Positions 41,969 to 49,850 of a DNA stretch of 56,244 bases are shown in pieces. This stretch comes from Planctomycetota bacterium. Its GTDB lineage: Bacteria > Planctomycetota > Phycisphaerae > Phycisphaerales > UBA1924. Each line of letters begins with the position of its first letter. Position 1 is the stretch's first letter. Where the stretch lies: contig JAFEBP010000013.1 in NCBI GenBank assembly GCA_018242605.1, positions 1-56,244 on the forward strand. Direction: 5' to 3'. A program made the translations under genes and the position numbers. A model generated the notes under the pieces. It made no database searches, was not told the DNA's origin, and worked only from the letters and a program-made list of their open reading frames with translations.

Positions 41969-42553
41969 ATGAACTTTGTCCTGATTCCAGTTCTTGCGGT
42001 CGTTGTGCTGTTCTGCGTGGTCGGGCTGCCGCGGGTGCCGGGGTGGTGGAGGAGGATCAACGTGATGCCGACGCCGACGAAGAACTCGGATCTGCTGCGG
42101 ACGCTGTTGTCCCGGGAGGATGTGACGTGCCCGGGGTGCGGGTACAGCCTGCGCGGGGTCACGGGCGACAACTGTCCGGAGTGCGGGCTGGCTCTGGATG
42201 TGGTCGTGGGGCCGGGGGAACCGCATAGGTTTTTGATGAGATTGGTAATGGGCGCCGCGGCGGTGATCATCGCTTCGAGTCTGGTCTGGATATTGCGGAC
42301 CGCGTACCAGTTGATGCAGATGCCGAGCGGGATGACGCCCCCGCCGTATTCGCTTTGGCGCTACATGATTCAATCGATCGTTCTTAGCGGGGTGTATTTG
42401 TGGATCGGCGTCCTGGCGATGCGGCACGTTCGGAAAAGTCCGCCTTTGAACTGGAAACATCCGGCTTGTTTGCTGATCATCACAGTACTGGCCGGGATGC
42501 TGATCAATCTGCTCATGACTTTGTTGTCGATGTTGTTCGGAGTGAACTTCTGA
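41969..42553 (+). CDS. Zinc-ribbon membrane protein (CPxCGYxLRG type)
   Basis: A 194-residue protein starting at ATG 41969. A first transmembrane helix (FVLIPVLAVVVLFCVVGL) is followed by a zinc ribbon, CPGCGYSLRGVTGDNCPECG, a signature very common in planctomycetes. Three further hydrophobic helices follow (MGAAAVIIASSLVWIL; SIVLSGVYLWIGVLA; LLIITVLAGMLINLLM). It is 46 nt downstream of the CHAT gene and could be cotranscribed. The function is unknown. Confidence 0.8.
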   Translation: MNFVLIPVLAVVVLFCVVGLPRVPGWWRRINVMPTPTKNSDLLRTLLSREDVTCPGCGYSLRGVTGDNCPECGLALDVVVGPGEPHRFLMRLVMGAAAVIIASSLVWILRTAYQLMQMPSGMTPPPYSLWRYMIQSIVLSGVYLWIGVLAMRHVRKSPPLNWKHPACLLIITVLAGMLINLLMTLLSMLFGVNF

Positions 42554-42588
42554 CCGCTGTTGACGACTCGGCTGCGGCGCGCGATTCG

Positions 42589-43755
42589 TTACGGCTTGGC
42601 GCGGGGGTTGAGTTTGAGGAGCAGGTACGGGGTCCTGGGCATTTCGTCTTTGCCGCTGAACCACGGGGTGAGGTGGATCTGGGAGGTTGTGATGTAGAGT
42701 GAGCCGTCGCGGCCCCAGGCGAGTGAGTCGGGCCAGGCGAGGCGGGAGTCGTGGGCGATCTGGTTGAACTCGCCGCGGGGGGAGCGGGAGATGATGGCGT
42801 CTTTTTCGATCGCGGTGAAGTAGACGGCGTTGTCGGGGCCGATCTCCATGCCGTCGGTGACGACGGTTTCGCCGAGCGATTCGACCTTGGCGGCGAGTTG
42901 CTCGGCGGAGAGAGATTCGTCGCGGAGCGCGGCGGTGGGGATCGCGTAGAGCGTGCGGGCGGTGAGGGCTTGCCAGTAGAGGCGCTCGCCGTCGCGGGAG
43001 AGGGCGATGCCGTCGCTCTGGATCGCCGCGGGTTCGCCCTTGTGGGGACCGCCGGCGAACCTGAGCGGGGTGCCCTGCACGGTGGGCAGGATTTTCTCGG
43101 CCATGACGGAGGGGTGCGCGTCGAGCACGCGGCGGGATGTGCCGCGGGCGAGGTCGCAGACGATGATGCCGCCGCGGCCGGAATCGGTGATGTACGCGAT
43201 GTTGCGGGCGGTGTCGACGCGGATGTCGTCGAGATAGCTGTCGGCGGGGGCGACGGATTCGGGGAAGTTGATGACGGATTCAACCTGGTCCTTCGCGCCG
43301 AGCTTGATGCACACCGCCTTGGCGGCGCCGGGCACCACGCCGGAGAGTTGCGGGCTCGCGGGGTCCAGGATCCAGAGTCGATCCTTGTCATCGACGTAGA
43401 CGCTCTGGACGCAGATGAAGGAGGTGGTGCTCGGCGCGGGCTTCGCGGCGTCCCACTCCTGAAACTTGGCATCGGGGAAGGGCGCGGCGGAGCCGTCGGG
43501 CTGAATCTCGGCGACGGCCCAGCGGTACGGCCCGGCCCAGCGCGGGTAACTCACGAAGATGCGGCCGGTGCTCGAGACGGCCACGCCGGTCCATTGGTAG
43601 TCCTGGCTTTTGGCGACCTCGACCAGCGACGGGGCGGTGGCGGGAGGTTCGGCGGCGAGCGCGGGGTGAAGAAGGAAGGCGGTGGCGACCGCCGCGGCGA
43701 GGAAGGTGGCGGTGGACATGGGGCGAGGTACGAGCGGGAGGGATCGGGAGTTCAT
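42589..43755 (-). CDS. Secreted yellow / major royal jelly protein-like beta-propeller
   Basis: A 388-residue protein. ATG 43755 opens a signal peptide (STATFLAAAVATAFLLHPALA); ATG 43719 twelve codons later is an alternative. The body has the repeats of the yellow/MRJP family: FVSYPRWAGPYRWAVAEI, VQSVYVDDKDRLWILDPAS, DDIRVDTARNIAYITDSGRGGIIVCDL, SDGIALSRDGERLYWQAL and WPDSLAWGRDGSLYIT. Bacterial members are six-bladed propellers of mostly unknown substrate. It converges on the zinc-ribbon gene with a 35-nt gap. Confidence 0.85.
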   Translation of the reverse strand: MNSRSLPLVPRPMSTATFLAAAVATAFLLHPALAAEPPATAPSLVEVAKSQDYQWTGVAVSSTGRIFVSYPRWAGPYRWAVAEIQPDGSAAPFPDAKFQEWDAAKPAPSTTSFICVQSVYVDDKDRLWILDPASPQLSGVVPGAAKAVCIKLGAKDQVESVINFPESVAPADSYLDDIRVDTARNIAYITDSGRGGIIVCDLARGTSRRVLDAHPSVMAEKILPTVQGTPLRFAGGPHKGEPAAIQSDGIALSRDGERLYWQALTARTLYAIPTAALRDESLSAEQLAAKVESLGETVVTDGMEIGPDNAVYFTAIEKDAIISRSPRGEFNQIAHDSRLAWPDSLAWGRDGSLYITTSQIHLTPWFSGKDEMPRTPYLLLKLNPRAKP

Positions 43756-43802
43756 GACGGGGGTGCTCGGGGTGTGGTGGTTGTTGATTGCGGGGAGTGT
43801 GC

Positions 43803-44640
43803 GATGAAGTTTTGGTGCGGTGCGGGGCGAAGGGGGCCGGGTCGCGGGAGGGTCGGGGCCAATCTCGCCAGCACGCCCCTCCCCCACCACTGTTTGCTCG
43901 GTCGCAGGGTGCAGCGTGATTGCAACAGGGTTGTTTCGCGCGTGGTTGTTTCGCGTGTGGATGAACTTTTGATGCGGGGGGCGGGTTTTGGGGGTGAATC
44001 CGGTGGAAACTCCGGCTGCTGGGGCTGGGGTCTCGGTGCGGCGCGGATGTGCGGATGAACTTTTGGTGCGAGGTACGCCGTGGAGGAGGGGTGGCAGGGG
44101 GAAGGGCTGGTTCTGGGGGCCGCGGGCGGCTGCGCGGTGCGGGGTGGCGATGAACTTCTGGTGCTACGTGCGCCATTAAAGAGGAATGGGTCAGGGGGAA
44201 GGGCGGGTTCTGGGGACTGCGGGCAGCTGCGCGGTGCGGGGGGCCGATGAAGTTTTGGCGCTGCGTGCGCCATGTAAGGATGCACGGGTCAGAGGAAGGG
44301 CTGGTTCTGGAGGCTGCGAGCGGCCTCGCGGAGCGGGGTGGCGATGAACTTTTGGTGCTATGTGCGACATGAAGGAAGGGCGGGGCAGGGGGAAGGGCTG
44401 GTTCTGGGGGCCGCGGGGGGGCTGTGCGGTGCGGGGTGCGGATGAAGTTTTGGTAGGCGCGTGCGACGGTGGGATGAGGTCGGGGGGCGAAGGCCGCGGG
44501 TGGGACCGGATTGCGGGTGGCGGGCGGGGGTGCGGATGGAGTTTTGGTGTCGTGGGCACCGCGTTGGGAATGGACAGGTGGAAGCGTGGGGGCTGGGTTC
44601 TGGGGCGGCGGGTGCTTCTGGGGTGGATGAAGATTTGGAC
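43803..44640. repeat. Degenerate tandem repeat of about 95 bp, at least eight units
   Basis: A core GATGAAcTTTTGGTGC recurs at 43803, 43960, 44054, 44149, 44246, 44343, 44441, 44535 and 44626. Apart from the first gap, spacing is 91-98 nt. Between cores a second conserved block GGGGGAAGGGCTGGTTCTGG and a GCGGTGCGGGG block recur. Strand composition is strongly G-rich on the plus strand. The long minus-strand frames through it are Pro/Ser/His repeats and not genes. It occupies much of the 1.5-kb gap between the MRJP-like gene and the AbiE pair. Confidence 0.85.
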
Positions 44641-45219
44641 GGCGCGGGGGGAGAGGGGGGGTGGAGTGGAAGGGCTGAAACGGCCGCCGCGGAGCGGGGG
44701 CGCACCCGGACGAAGCGCGGCGGAGCGGCGCGGGTGTGTGGATGTCAAAGACCAACGGGCCCGTGGCGGGGGCCGGCGGAGAGATGAGGGGTGGTACGCC
44801 GCGGGGGCGGGGTTCGGGGTGATTTTGTTTGGAGGGGCGGGGAGTGGGCGCACAAGGGTGGGAGGTCGGCCGAGATTTTGTGCGTGCGGTTCGGGTTTTC
44901 GTTGGAATAGCTCAGCGCTCGCGGCACGGCGTCGGTTGAATGTTCATGGTTCCGCCGATGGGCGGAAGGGCAGGCGAGGCATCTTCTATCTCACGAAACC
45001 CCCACCCCCCGCCTGGAATCGGTGAGTTGTGCAGTCACCCAGTACGACTCGCTTGGATAGCTGCGGCCCCGCGGCTCCGCGCGGGCATGAGGCTGAAGTC
45101 TGAGAGGTCTGTAATTTTGAGGCACGGTGCGCCCCCTCAAGATGCTGGAGGCAAGTTATCCGCAGCGCCGTCGCCCGGTAAATGTTCGCAATTTGTACTG
45201 ATATTCAATGCAACTGCAC
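44641..45219. other. Non-coding stretch between tandem repeat and AbiE promoter
   Basis: About 580 nt with no convincing gene. GC content falls toward the right end, where the AbiE operators begin. Nothing else is recognised. Confidence 0.4.
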
Positions 45220-45237
45220 TTTCACCATATGGTGAAT
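45220..45237. promoter_or_regulatory. Operator 1 of the AbiE module
   Basis: TTTCACC-ATAT-GGTGAAT, an inverted repeat with perfect 6-bp arms (TTCACC/GGTGAA). It shares its arm sequence with the second site, centred 52 nt away, five helical turns. Confidence 0.7.
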
Positions 45238-45271
45238 CTTTGCCTACGATGAATATCGCCGATGGTTACCG

Positions 45272-45289
45272 TTTCACCGCGTGGTGAAA
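45272..45289. promoter_or_regulatory. Operator 2 of the AbiE module, overlapping the likely promoter
   Basis: TTTCACC-GCGT-GGTGAAA, an inverted repeat with perfect 7-bp arms. TTTCAC in its left arm is about 17 nt upstream of ATTATA (45295-45300), so it may overlap a -35 region. Repressor binding here would block the promoter. Confidence 0.7.
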
Positions 45290-45300
45290 GTGGCATTATA

Positions 45301-46407
45301 GTGAAACACGAACCTCCAACTACCCGAGTCGAAGCGAGGCCTTGGCTCGAAGGTCTGGCGAACCGAACCGAATCGTTCGAGGTGATACGCAATGAGCAGA
45401 GAGAGGGTGACGGTGAGTTGGGGCGGTGGGACGAGATCGTGACGATCCGCCCGCACGGCTCGTCCGAGTCACTGCGGCTCTTGATAGAGTCGAACGTCCG
45501 CCTGCATCCCCAGCGTGCGATCGCCGTGGTTGATCGCCTGCGGCGCGAGCCCCTGCCGCCGGTTCCAACATCGCTCGCAGTGGTAGCGGCGCCGTATATC
45601 TCGGAGCGGGTTGCTCAGGTCTGCCGCGAGGGCGGGATTGGGTATGTGGACGCCGCGGGGAACTGCAGGATTTCGGCACCGGGCTTCCACCTGCAGGTGG
45701 AAGGACGGAAGAACGAGCTTCCGGACACTCGGCCTGCAGAGAATCTGTTCGCGGCGAAATCGAGCCGGATTGTGCGAGCGCTGATCGAGCAACCGGAGCG
45801 GGTGTGGCGCGTACAGGACTTGGCCCGCGAGGTCGGCGTGAGCATGGGGCTGGCTTCTCGCATCAAGCACAAACTGATCGAGCAAGCGTTTGCGGAAGAG
45901 ATCGCGCCGGGAATCCGGGCTAGGAATCCCGGTGCGTTGTTGGACGCGTGGGCGGCCGTGTACAAAGGCAGGTCGCGAGCGATCCTGGTGTACAGCATGG
46001 ATGAGATCGCGGCGCTGGAGCGGCGGATCGCGGGGTGGTGCGCGGATCACGCGGTGAAGTTCGCTCTGGCGGAGTTTTCCGCGGCCGCGCGTCTGTCGCC
46101 GATGGTGCGGCACAAGCGTGCCGCGGTGTACATTCAAGAGGCACTTTCCCGAGATGTGGCGGGCCTGATGATGCGCGAACTCGAACTGAAAGAAGTGGAC
46201 ACGGGCGCTACTGCTGTCCTGTGGGTCACCGAAGATGACTCGGTGTTCTACAACTGCTCGAAGCAGGATGGGCTCACGATCGTCTCCGCGGTGCAAGCGT
46301 ACCTAGATCTGATGAGGAACCCAGGACGGGGACGAGAGGCCGCGGAGCAGGTGTTGCGGTGGCGTGGGACATCGGGGCTTGAAGCGGGGAGGAACAACGT
46401 CTCATGA
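45301..46407 (+). CDS. AbiEi-like antitoxin / transcriptional regulator of a type IV toxin-antitoxin pair
   Basis: About 368 residues from GTG 45301. The ATG at 45262 would put operator 2 inside the gene, so I prefer a later start; the true start could be further downstream (GTG 45382 or TTG 45418). Residues past the first 60 show VRLHPQRAIAVVDRL and GGIGYVDAAGNCRI, then a winged HTH (KSSRIVRALIEQPERVWRVQDLAREVGVSMGLASRIKHKL), and a C-terminal domain with a YSMDEIAALERRI pattern. This is the AbiEi-like architecture. Such proteins repress their own operon through paired inverted repeats and neutralise the nucleotidyltransferase toxin. The next gene overlaps by 4 nt. Confidence 0.78.
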   Translation: MKHEPPTTRVEARPWLEGLANRTESFEVIRNEQREGDGELGRWDEIVTIRPHGSSESLRLLIESNVRLHPQRAIAVVDRLRREPLPPVPTSLAVVAAPYISERVAQVCREGGIGYVDAAGNCRISAPGFHLQVEGRKNELPDTRPAENLFAAKSSRIVRALIEQPERVWRVQDLAREVGVSMGLASRIKHKLIEQAFAEEIAPGIRARNPGALLDAWAAVYKGRSRAILVYSMDEIAALERRIAGWCADHAVKFALAEFSAAARLSPMVRHKRAAVYIQEALSRDVAGLMMRELELKEVDTGATAVLWVTEDDSVFYNCSKQDGLTIVSAVQAYLDLMRNPGRGREAAEQVLRWRGTSGLEAGRNNVS

Positions 46408-47225
46408 GTGCGCGGATTCCGAGCGGCGAGGAGGCGGGGGCCGGTCGAGCCGTGCTCATGGAGGTGCTGACTGTCCTAGGGCGGTATGTCGACGGGATGG
46501 TGCTCATCGGCGGTTGGGTGCCGGAGATCGTGTTTCCGAAGCGCGGGCACGTCGGCTCGTTCGACGTGGATCTCGCGCTTGATCCTCGCAGGATCCCATC
46601 CGACGCGTACGCCTCCATCCGCACGCGGCTGATCGAACAGGGATATGTGCAGACGGGCGTCCACTGCGGGGTCTTCACAAGAGAGTTGCATGCCGACGGC
46701 GGGCGCCTCACGGTCAAACTTGATCTGATCACCGGCCTGAATGCGGCATCGGGTTCGCACGTAGCGAACGCGACGGTACAGGACTTAAATATCGGCCGGC
46801 TCCGCGGCGTCGAGATCGCGCTCGACCACGCCGTCAGCGTGACGTTGAGCGGGGCGCTGCCGTCCGGTGTTCAGAACACTGTCGACGCACGCATCGTGAC
46901 CGTGCCGGCGTACTTGTGCATGAAGGCGTTCGCGCTCAACGAGCGAAAGAAGGAGAAGGACGCGTACGACGTGTATTTCTGCCTGCGTCACTTTGCCGGA
47001 GGTCCCGCGGCGCTCGCGTCGGACTGTTCGCCGCTGATGAAAGTGCCCGGCGCGGCCGAGGCCTTTGAGGTGCTGGGACGGAAGTTCGAGACGATCCACA
47101 GCATCGGCCCGCAGTGGGCGGCCGATGTCGCGAGCGGGCAGGGCGACGATCGGGCAATGATCAGCCGCGACGCGTTCGAGCGTGCTCAGTTGTTTCTTCG
47201 CGAACTTGGATTGCGCCGGGTGTGA
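46404..47225 (+). CDS. AbiEii-like nucleotidyltransferase toxin
   Basis: A 273-residue protein whose ATG overlaps the antitoxin stop (ATGA). The nucleotidyltransferase core is visible as VLIGGWVPEIVF, then the metal-binding SFDVDLAL (in place of the usual TxDxDL), then LTVKLDLITG and a C-terminal KAFALNERKKEKDAYDVYFCLRHF, the KxxDxxD-like segment of AbiEii/MenT proteins. It probably transfers nucleotides to tRNA or another acceptor when freed from the antitoxin. The pair may act in phage defence by abortive infection. Confidence 0.8.
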   Translation: MSARIPSGEEAGAGRAVLMEVLTVLGRYVDGMVLIGGWVPEIVFPKRGHVGSFDVDLALDPRRIPSDAYASIRTRLIEQGYVQTGVHCGVFTRELHADGGRLTVKLDLITGLNAASGSHVANATVQDLNIGRLRGVEIALDHAVSVTLSGALPSGVQNTVDARIVTVPAYLCMKAFALNERKKEKDAYDVYFCLRHFAGGPAALASDCSPLMKVPGAAEAFEVLGRKFETIHSIGPQWAADVASGQGDDRAMISRDAFERAQLFLRELGLRRV

Positions 47226-47395
47226 GGAGTGCGGCACCCAGTGCATCGGTTGAGGAGGTGCGGAGAGGATGGCGCGAGGGCTGGGGGCGAGTCGCTCTCG
47301 GCACTCAGGATGGGCTGACATCGAGGCGCAATGATGCGGCGTTGATTGTGCGGGCGCGGCTCGTGAATGTGCGATGACGTTTCGCTGCGTGTCAT

Positions 47396-47433
47396 CCCGG
47401 TGTTCGCTGCGCAGAGCCTTCGCTCACACCGGG
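47396..47433. terminator. Hairpin downstream of AbiEii
   Basis: CCCGGTGT (47396-47403) pairs with ACACCGGG (47426-47433) across 22 nt. No T-run follows. It lies between convergent genes, where a bidirectional terminator is expected. Confidence 0.4.
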
Positions 47434-47483
47434 CGTCGGGGGCACAGGAATGTCGCGGCTTTGGTGAGCGCGTGGTGACAGCA

Positions 47484-47507
47484 CATTGCTCCGCGGACGG
47501 AGCAATG
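47484..47507. terminator. Perfect 10-bp hairpin downstream of glyQS
   Basis: CATTGCTCCG (47484-47493) pairs with CGGAGCAATG (47498-47507) around a CGGA tetraloop. It lies 60 nt past the glyQS stop. It may terminate transcription from either side. Confidence 0.5.
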
Positions 47508-47567
47508 CCACACGGAGTTTTGGAGTGACACGGCGCGGGGGTGTCGTGCGTCTTGTTGGGTGAGAAG

Positions 47568-49250
47568 TTACTCGCCGATCTTGTCGGCCACGAATGCGCT
47601 GACCTTGTCGATGCCGATGCGCTGCTGGCCGCCGGTGTCGCGGTCGCGGACGGTGACGGTCTGGTCCTTGAGGGTGTCGCCGTCGATGGTGAAGCAGAAG
47701 GGGCAGCCGGCCTCATCCATGCGGGCGTAGCGCTTGCCGATGGTCTGCTTCTCGTCGCACTCGATGGCGCCCAGGCGCCAGAAGCGGGCGGAGAGTTCGG
47801 CGTGGAGTTTGTCGGCGACTTCGGGCATGCCGTCCTTGCCGACGAGGGGGAAGACCGCGGCCTTGATGGGGGCGACGCGGGGGTTGAACTTCATGAACTC
47901 GGGGCTGGGGCGCGATTCGTCCTTGGTGTAGGCTTCGCAAAGGATGGCGAGCACGCCGCGGTCGAGGCCGGCGGCGGGTTCGATGCAGTGCGGGAGGTAC
48001 CGCTCGCCGCGGCGGCCGCCGTTGGGGAGGATCTCGCCGCGTTCGGTGTCGTTGTACTCCATCTTGGCGCCGCTGTGCTTCTGGTGCTGGGTGAGGTCGA
48101 AGTTGCCGCGGTGGGCGATGCCTTCGAGCTCACCGAAGCCGGGGGCGGTGAAGGGGAAGCGGTACTCCACGTCGCTGGTGCCGCAGGAGTAGTGGCTGAG
48201 TTCGTCCTTGTCGTGCTCGCGGAGGATGAGGTTCTCGCCGGCGAGGCCGATGCGCTTCCACCATTCCATGCGGAAGTCGCGCCAGAACTTGTACCACTCC
48301 TGCGATTCGTCGGGGTGGCAGAAGAACTCGAGCTCCATCTGCTCGAACTCGCGGCTGCGGAACGTGAAGTTGCGGGGCGTCACTTCGTTGCGGAACGAGG
48401 TGCCGACGTTGCCGATGCCGAAGGGCATCTTCACGCGGGTGGTGTCGGCGACGTTCTTGAAGTGGACGAAGATGCCCTGGGCGGTCTCGGGGCGCAGGTA
48501 GGCGATGTCGTCCTGTGAGGCGGTGGCGCCGACGTACGTCTTGAACATCAGGTTGAACTGGCGGGGCTCGGTGAGAGAGCCGGGCTTGCCGGTGAAGGGC
48601 GAGGGGATATTCCCGAACTGGGCCTTGAGCGTTTCCATCGGCACCTGCGCGAAGAGCGCGTGCACGGGCTTGCCCTTGTATTCACACTTGAACAAGGCCT
48701 GGCCGGAGGACGATGCGGCGACGGGTTCCAGGCCATCGACACCGAGGAGCTTGCGGAGCTTCTTGTCGTCGGTCAAGATCGTGACGGCTTCGCCGGGCGT
48801 GCTCGAGACGATGGTGAAGGCGGGCAGGCCGGCGGTGGTGGGCGCGGGGGCATCGATGGGTGCGCAGAACGCGCCGATGAGGTGATCGGCGCGGAAGCGG
48901 CCCTTGGTTTCCTTGTCATCGACCATGGGGTCGTTGAAGCCGGCGACATGGCCGCTGGCTTCCCAGACCTTGGGGTGCTGGATGATGCGGGTCTCGAGCG
49001 GGACGCAGCGCACGGGCTGGCCGTTGGGGCCGTTGGCGCCCCAGCAGGGGCGCATGATCATGTCCTGCCACCAGGCGTCGCGGAGGTTTTTCTTGAGTTG
49101 GGCGCCCAGGGGGCCGTAATCCCAGAAGCCGTTGATGCCGCCGTAGATGTCTGAGGCCTGGAAAATGAAGCCGCGGCGCTTGCAGAGCGCCATGATGGCG
49201 TCCATGGACTTGGGCGCAGGGGAAGCGGTGGTGTTGGCGGGGTCGGTCAT
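47568..49250 (-). CDS. glyQS: Glycine--tRNA ligase (single-chain, dimeric type)
   Basis: A 560-residue class II aminoacyl-tRNA synthetase. ATG 49250 has AAGGA 6 nt upstream. N-terminal MALCKRRGFIFQASDIYGGINGFWDYGPLGAQLKKN is the standard start of the alpha2 enzyme. Motif 2 is seen as SFRNEVTPRNFTFRSREFEQMELEFF, and motif 3 as CIEPAAGLDRGVLAIL. The C-terminal anticodon-binding domain has RVAPIKAAVFPLVGKDGMPEVADKL. The enzyme charges tRNA-Gly. Length is normal for the family. Confidence 0.97.
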   Translation of the reverse strand: MTDPANTTASPAPKSMDAIMALCKRRGFIFQASDIYGGINGFWDYGPLGAQLKKNLRDAWWQDMIMRPCWGANGPNGQPVRCVPLETRIIQHPKVWEASGHVAGFNDPMVDDKETKGRFRADHLIGAFCAPIDAPAPTTAGLPAFTIVSSTPGEAVTILTDDKKLRKLLGVDGLEPVAASSSGQALFKCEYKGKPVHALFAQVPMETLKAQFGNIPSPFTGKPGSLTEPRQFNLMFKTYVGATASQDDIAYLRPETAQGIFVHFKNVADTTRVKMPFGIGNVGTSFRNEVTPRNFTFRSREFEQMELEFFCHPDESQEWYKFWRDFRMEWWKRIGLAGENLILREHDKDELSHYSCGTSDVEYRFPFTAPGFGELEGIAHRGNFDLTQHQKHSGAKMEYNDTERGEILPNGGRRGERYLPHCIEPAAGLDRGVLAILCEAYTKDESRPSPEFMKFNPRVAPIKAAVFPLVGKDGMPEVADKLHAELSARFWRLGAIECDEKQTIGKRYARMDEAGCPFCFTIDGDTLKDQTVTVRDRDTGGQQRIGIDKVSAFVADKIGE

Positions 49251-49369
49251 GGTTGGTCCTTGCGAAGGGGGTGAGTATAGAGGATGGACGGCGCACGGAC
49301 ACAACCGCCCCACTGTTCGTGGGGTTCGAGCGGATCGGAGTGATATTGGCGGGATCTGGGCGGGATCGA

Positions 49370-49714
49370 TCAGAGCTCGATCTTGATGCTCTTGATCTCG
49401 GTGCGGCAGCGCTGCTTGATATGGTTGAGGCCGCCGCCGCGGAGCCAGCGATCAAACTCGTACTGGGTTGCGGAATCGGCGACGCGGATGGTGAGGACGC
49501 CGTTGGAGCCGATTTTCTGGATGGTGGCGCGATCGGCGAACTCGCCGGGGGCGATCTCACGCCACATGTCGTCCAACTCCCCCACTGTTTTCTGCTGCTT
49601 GGCGAAGTTCTTGTACAGAGCGGTGACGTCTTCGTGAAGAGAAAGATCCGGCGCGACTTTGGCTTTGAAGCGGCGGAGACGCTGAAGTTCCATCGTGACC
49701 GGCGATTGTTTCAT
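49370..49714 (-). CDS. DUF721-domain protein (DciA-like)
   Basis: A 114-residue protein. The DUF721 pattern is visible as LDDMWREIAPGEFADRATIQKIGSNGVLTIRVADSATQYEFDRWLRGGGLNHIKQR. Some DUF721 proteins (DciA) load the replicative helicase. It is encoded 119 nt upstream of glyQS on the same strand. Confidence 0.75.
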   Translation of the reverse strand: MKQSPVTMELQRLRRFKAKVAPDLSLHEDVTALYKNFAKQQKTVGELDDMWREIAPGEFADRATIQKIGSNGVLTIRVADSATQYEFDRWLRGGGLNHIKQRCRTEIKSIKIEL

Positions 49715-49850
49715 GACGCGGCACCCTTGTGCTGTTCAGGTTCAACGGATCGGAACGACTCATGGCGGCACAGAGGGTGCCGTGGAAGGAGAATACTACA
49801 GGAAAGGCGTTGCCATTGCAACCCCTTTCGCGCCCCTACATTGAATACGT

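Larger units (their letters stand above)
47226..47567. other. Spacer between convergent AbiEii and glyQS genes
   Basis: About 340 nt with two hairpins (listed separately) and no credible ORF. Short GC-rich stretches around 47330-47395 resemble the plus-strand style of the tandem repeat region, but no unit is complete. Confidence 0.4.

Noticed and set aside
38017..42270. A very long minus-strand ORF (about 1400 codons) opposite the CHAT gene
   Set aside because: It is an antisense shadow in high-GC DNA. The plus strand has signal peptide, TPR and CHAT motifs; the minus frame is Arg/Gly-rich without domains.
43388..44755. Minus-strand ORF of 455 codons through the tandem repeat and the MRJP-like gene
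   Set aside because: The translation is Pro/His/Ser-rich repeat with no domain, overlapping a real gene in another frame and the 95-bp repeat.
45262..45300. ATG at 45262 as start of the AbiEi gene
   Set aside because: It lies before operator 2 and has no ribosome-binding site; a start after the operators fits the layout better, though this remains unproved.
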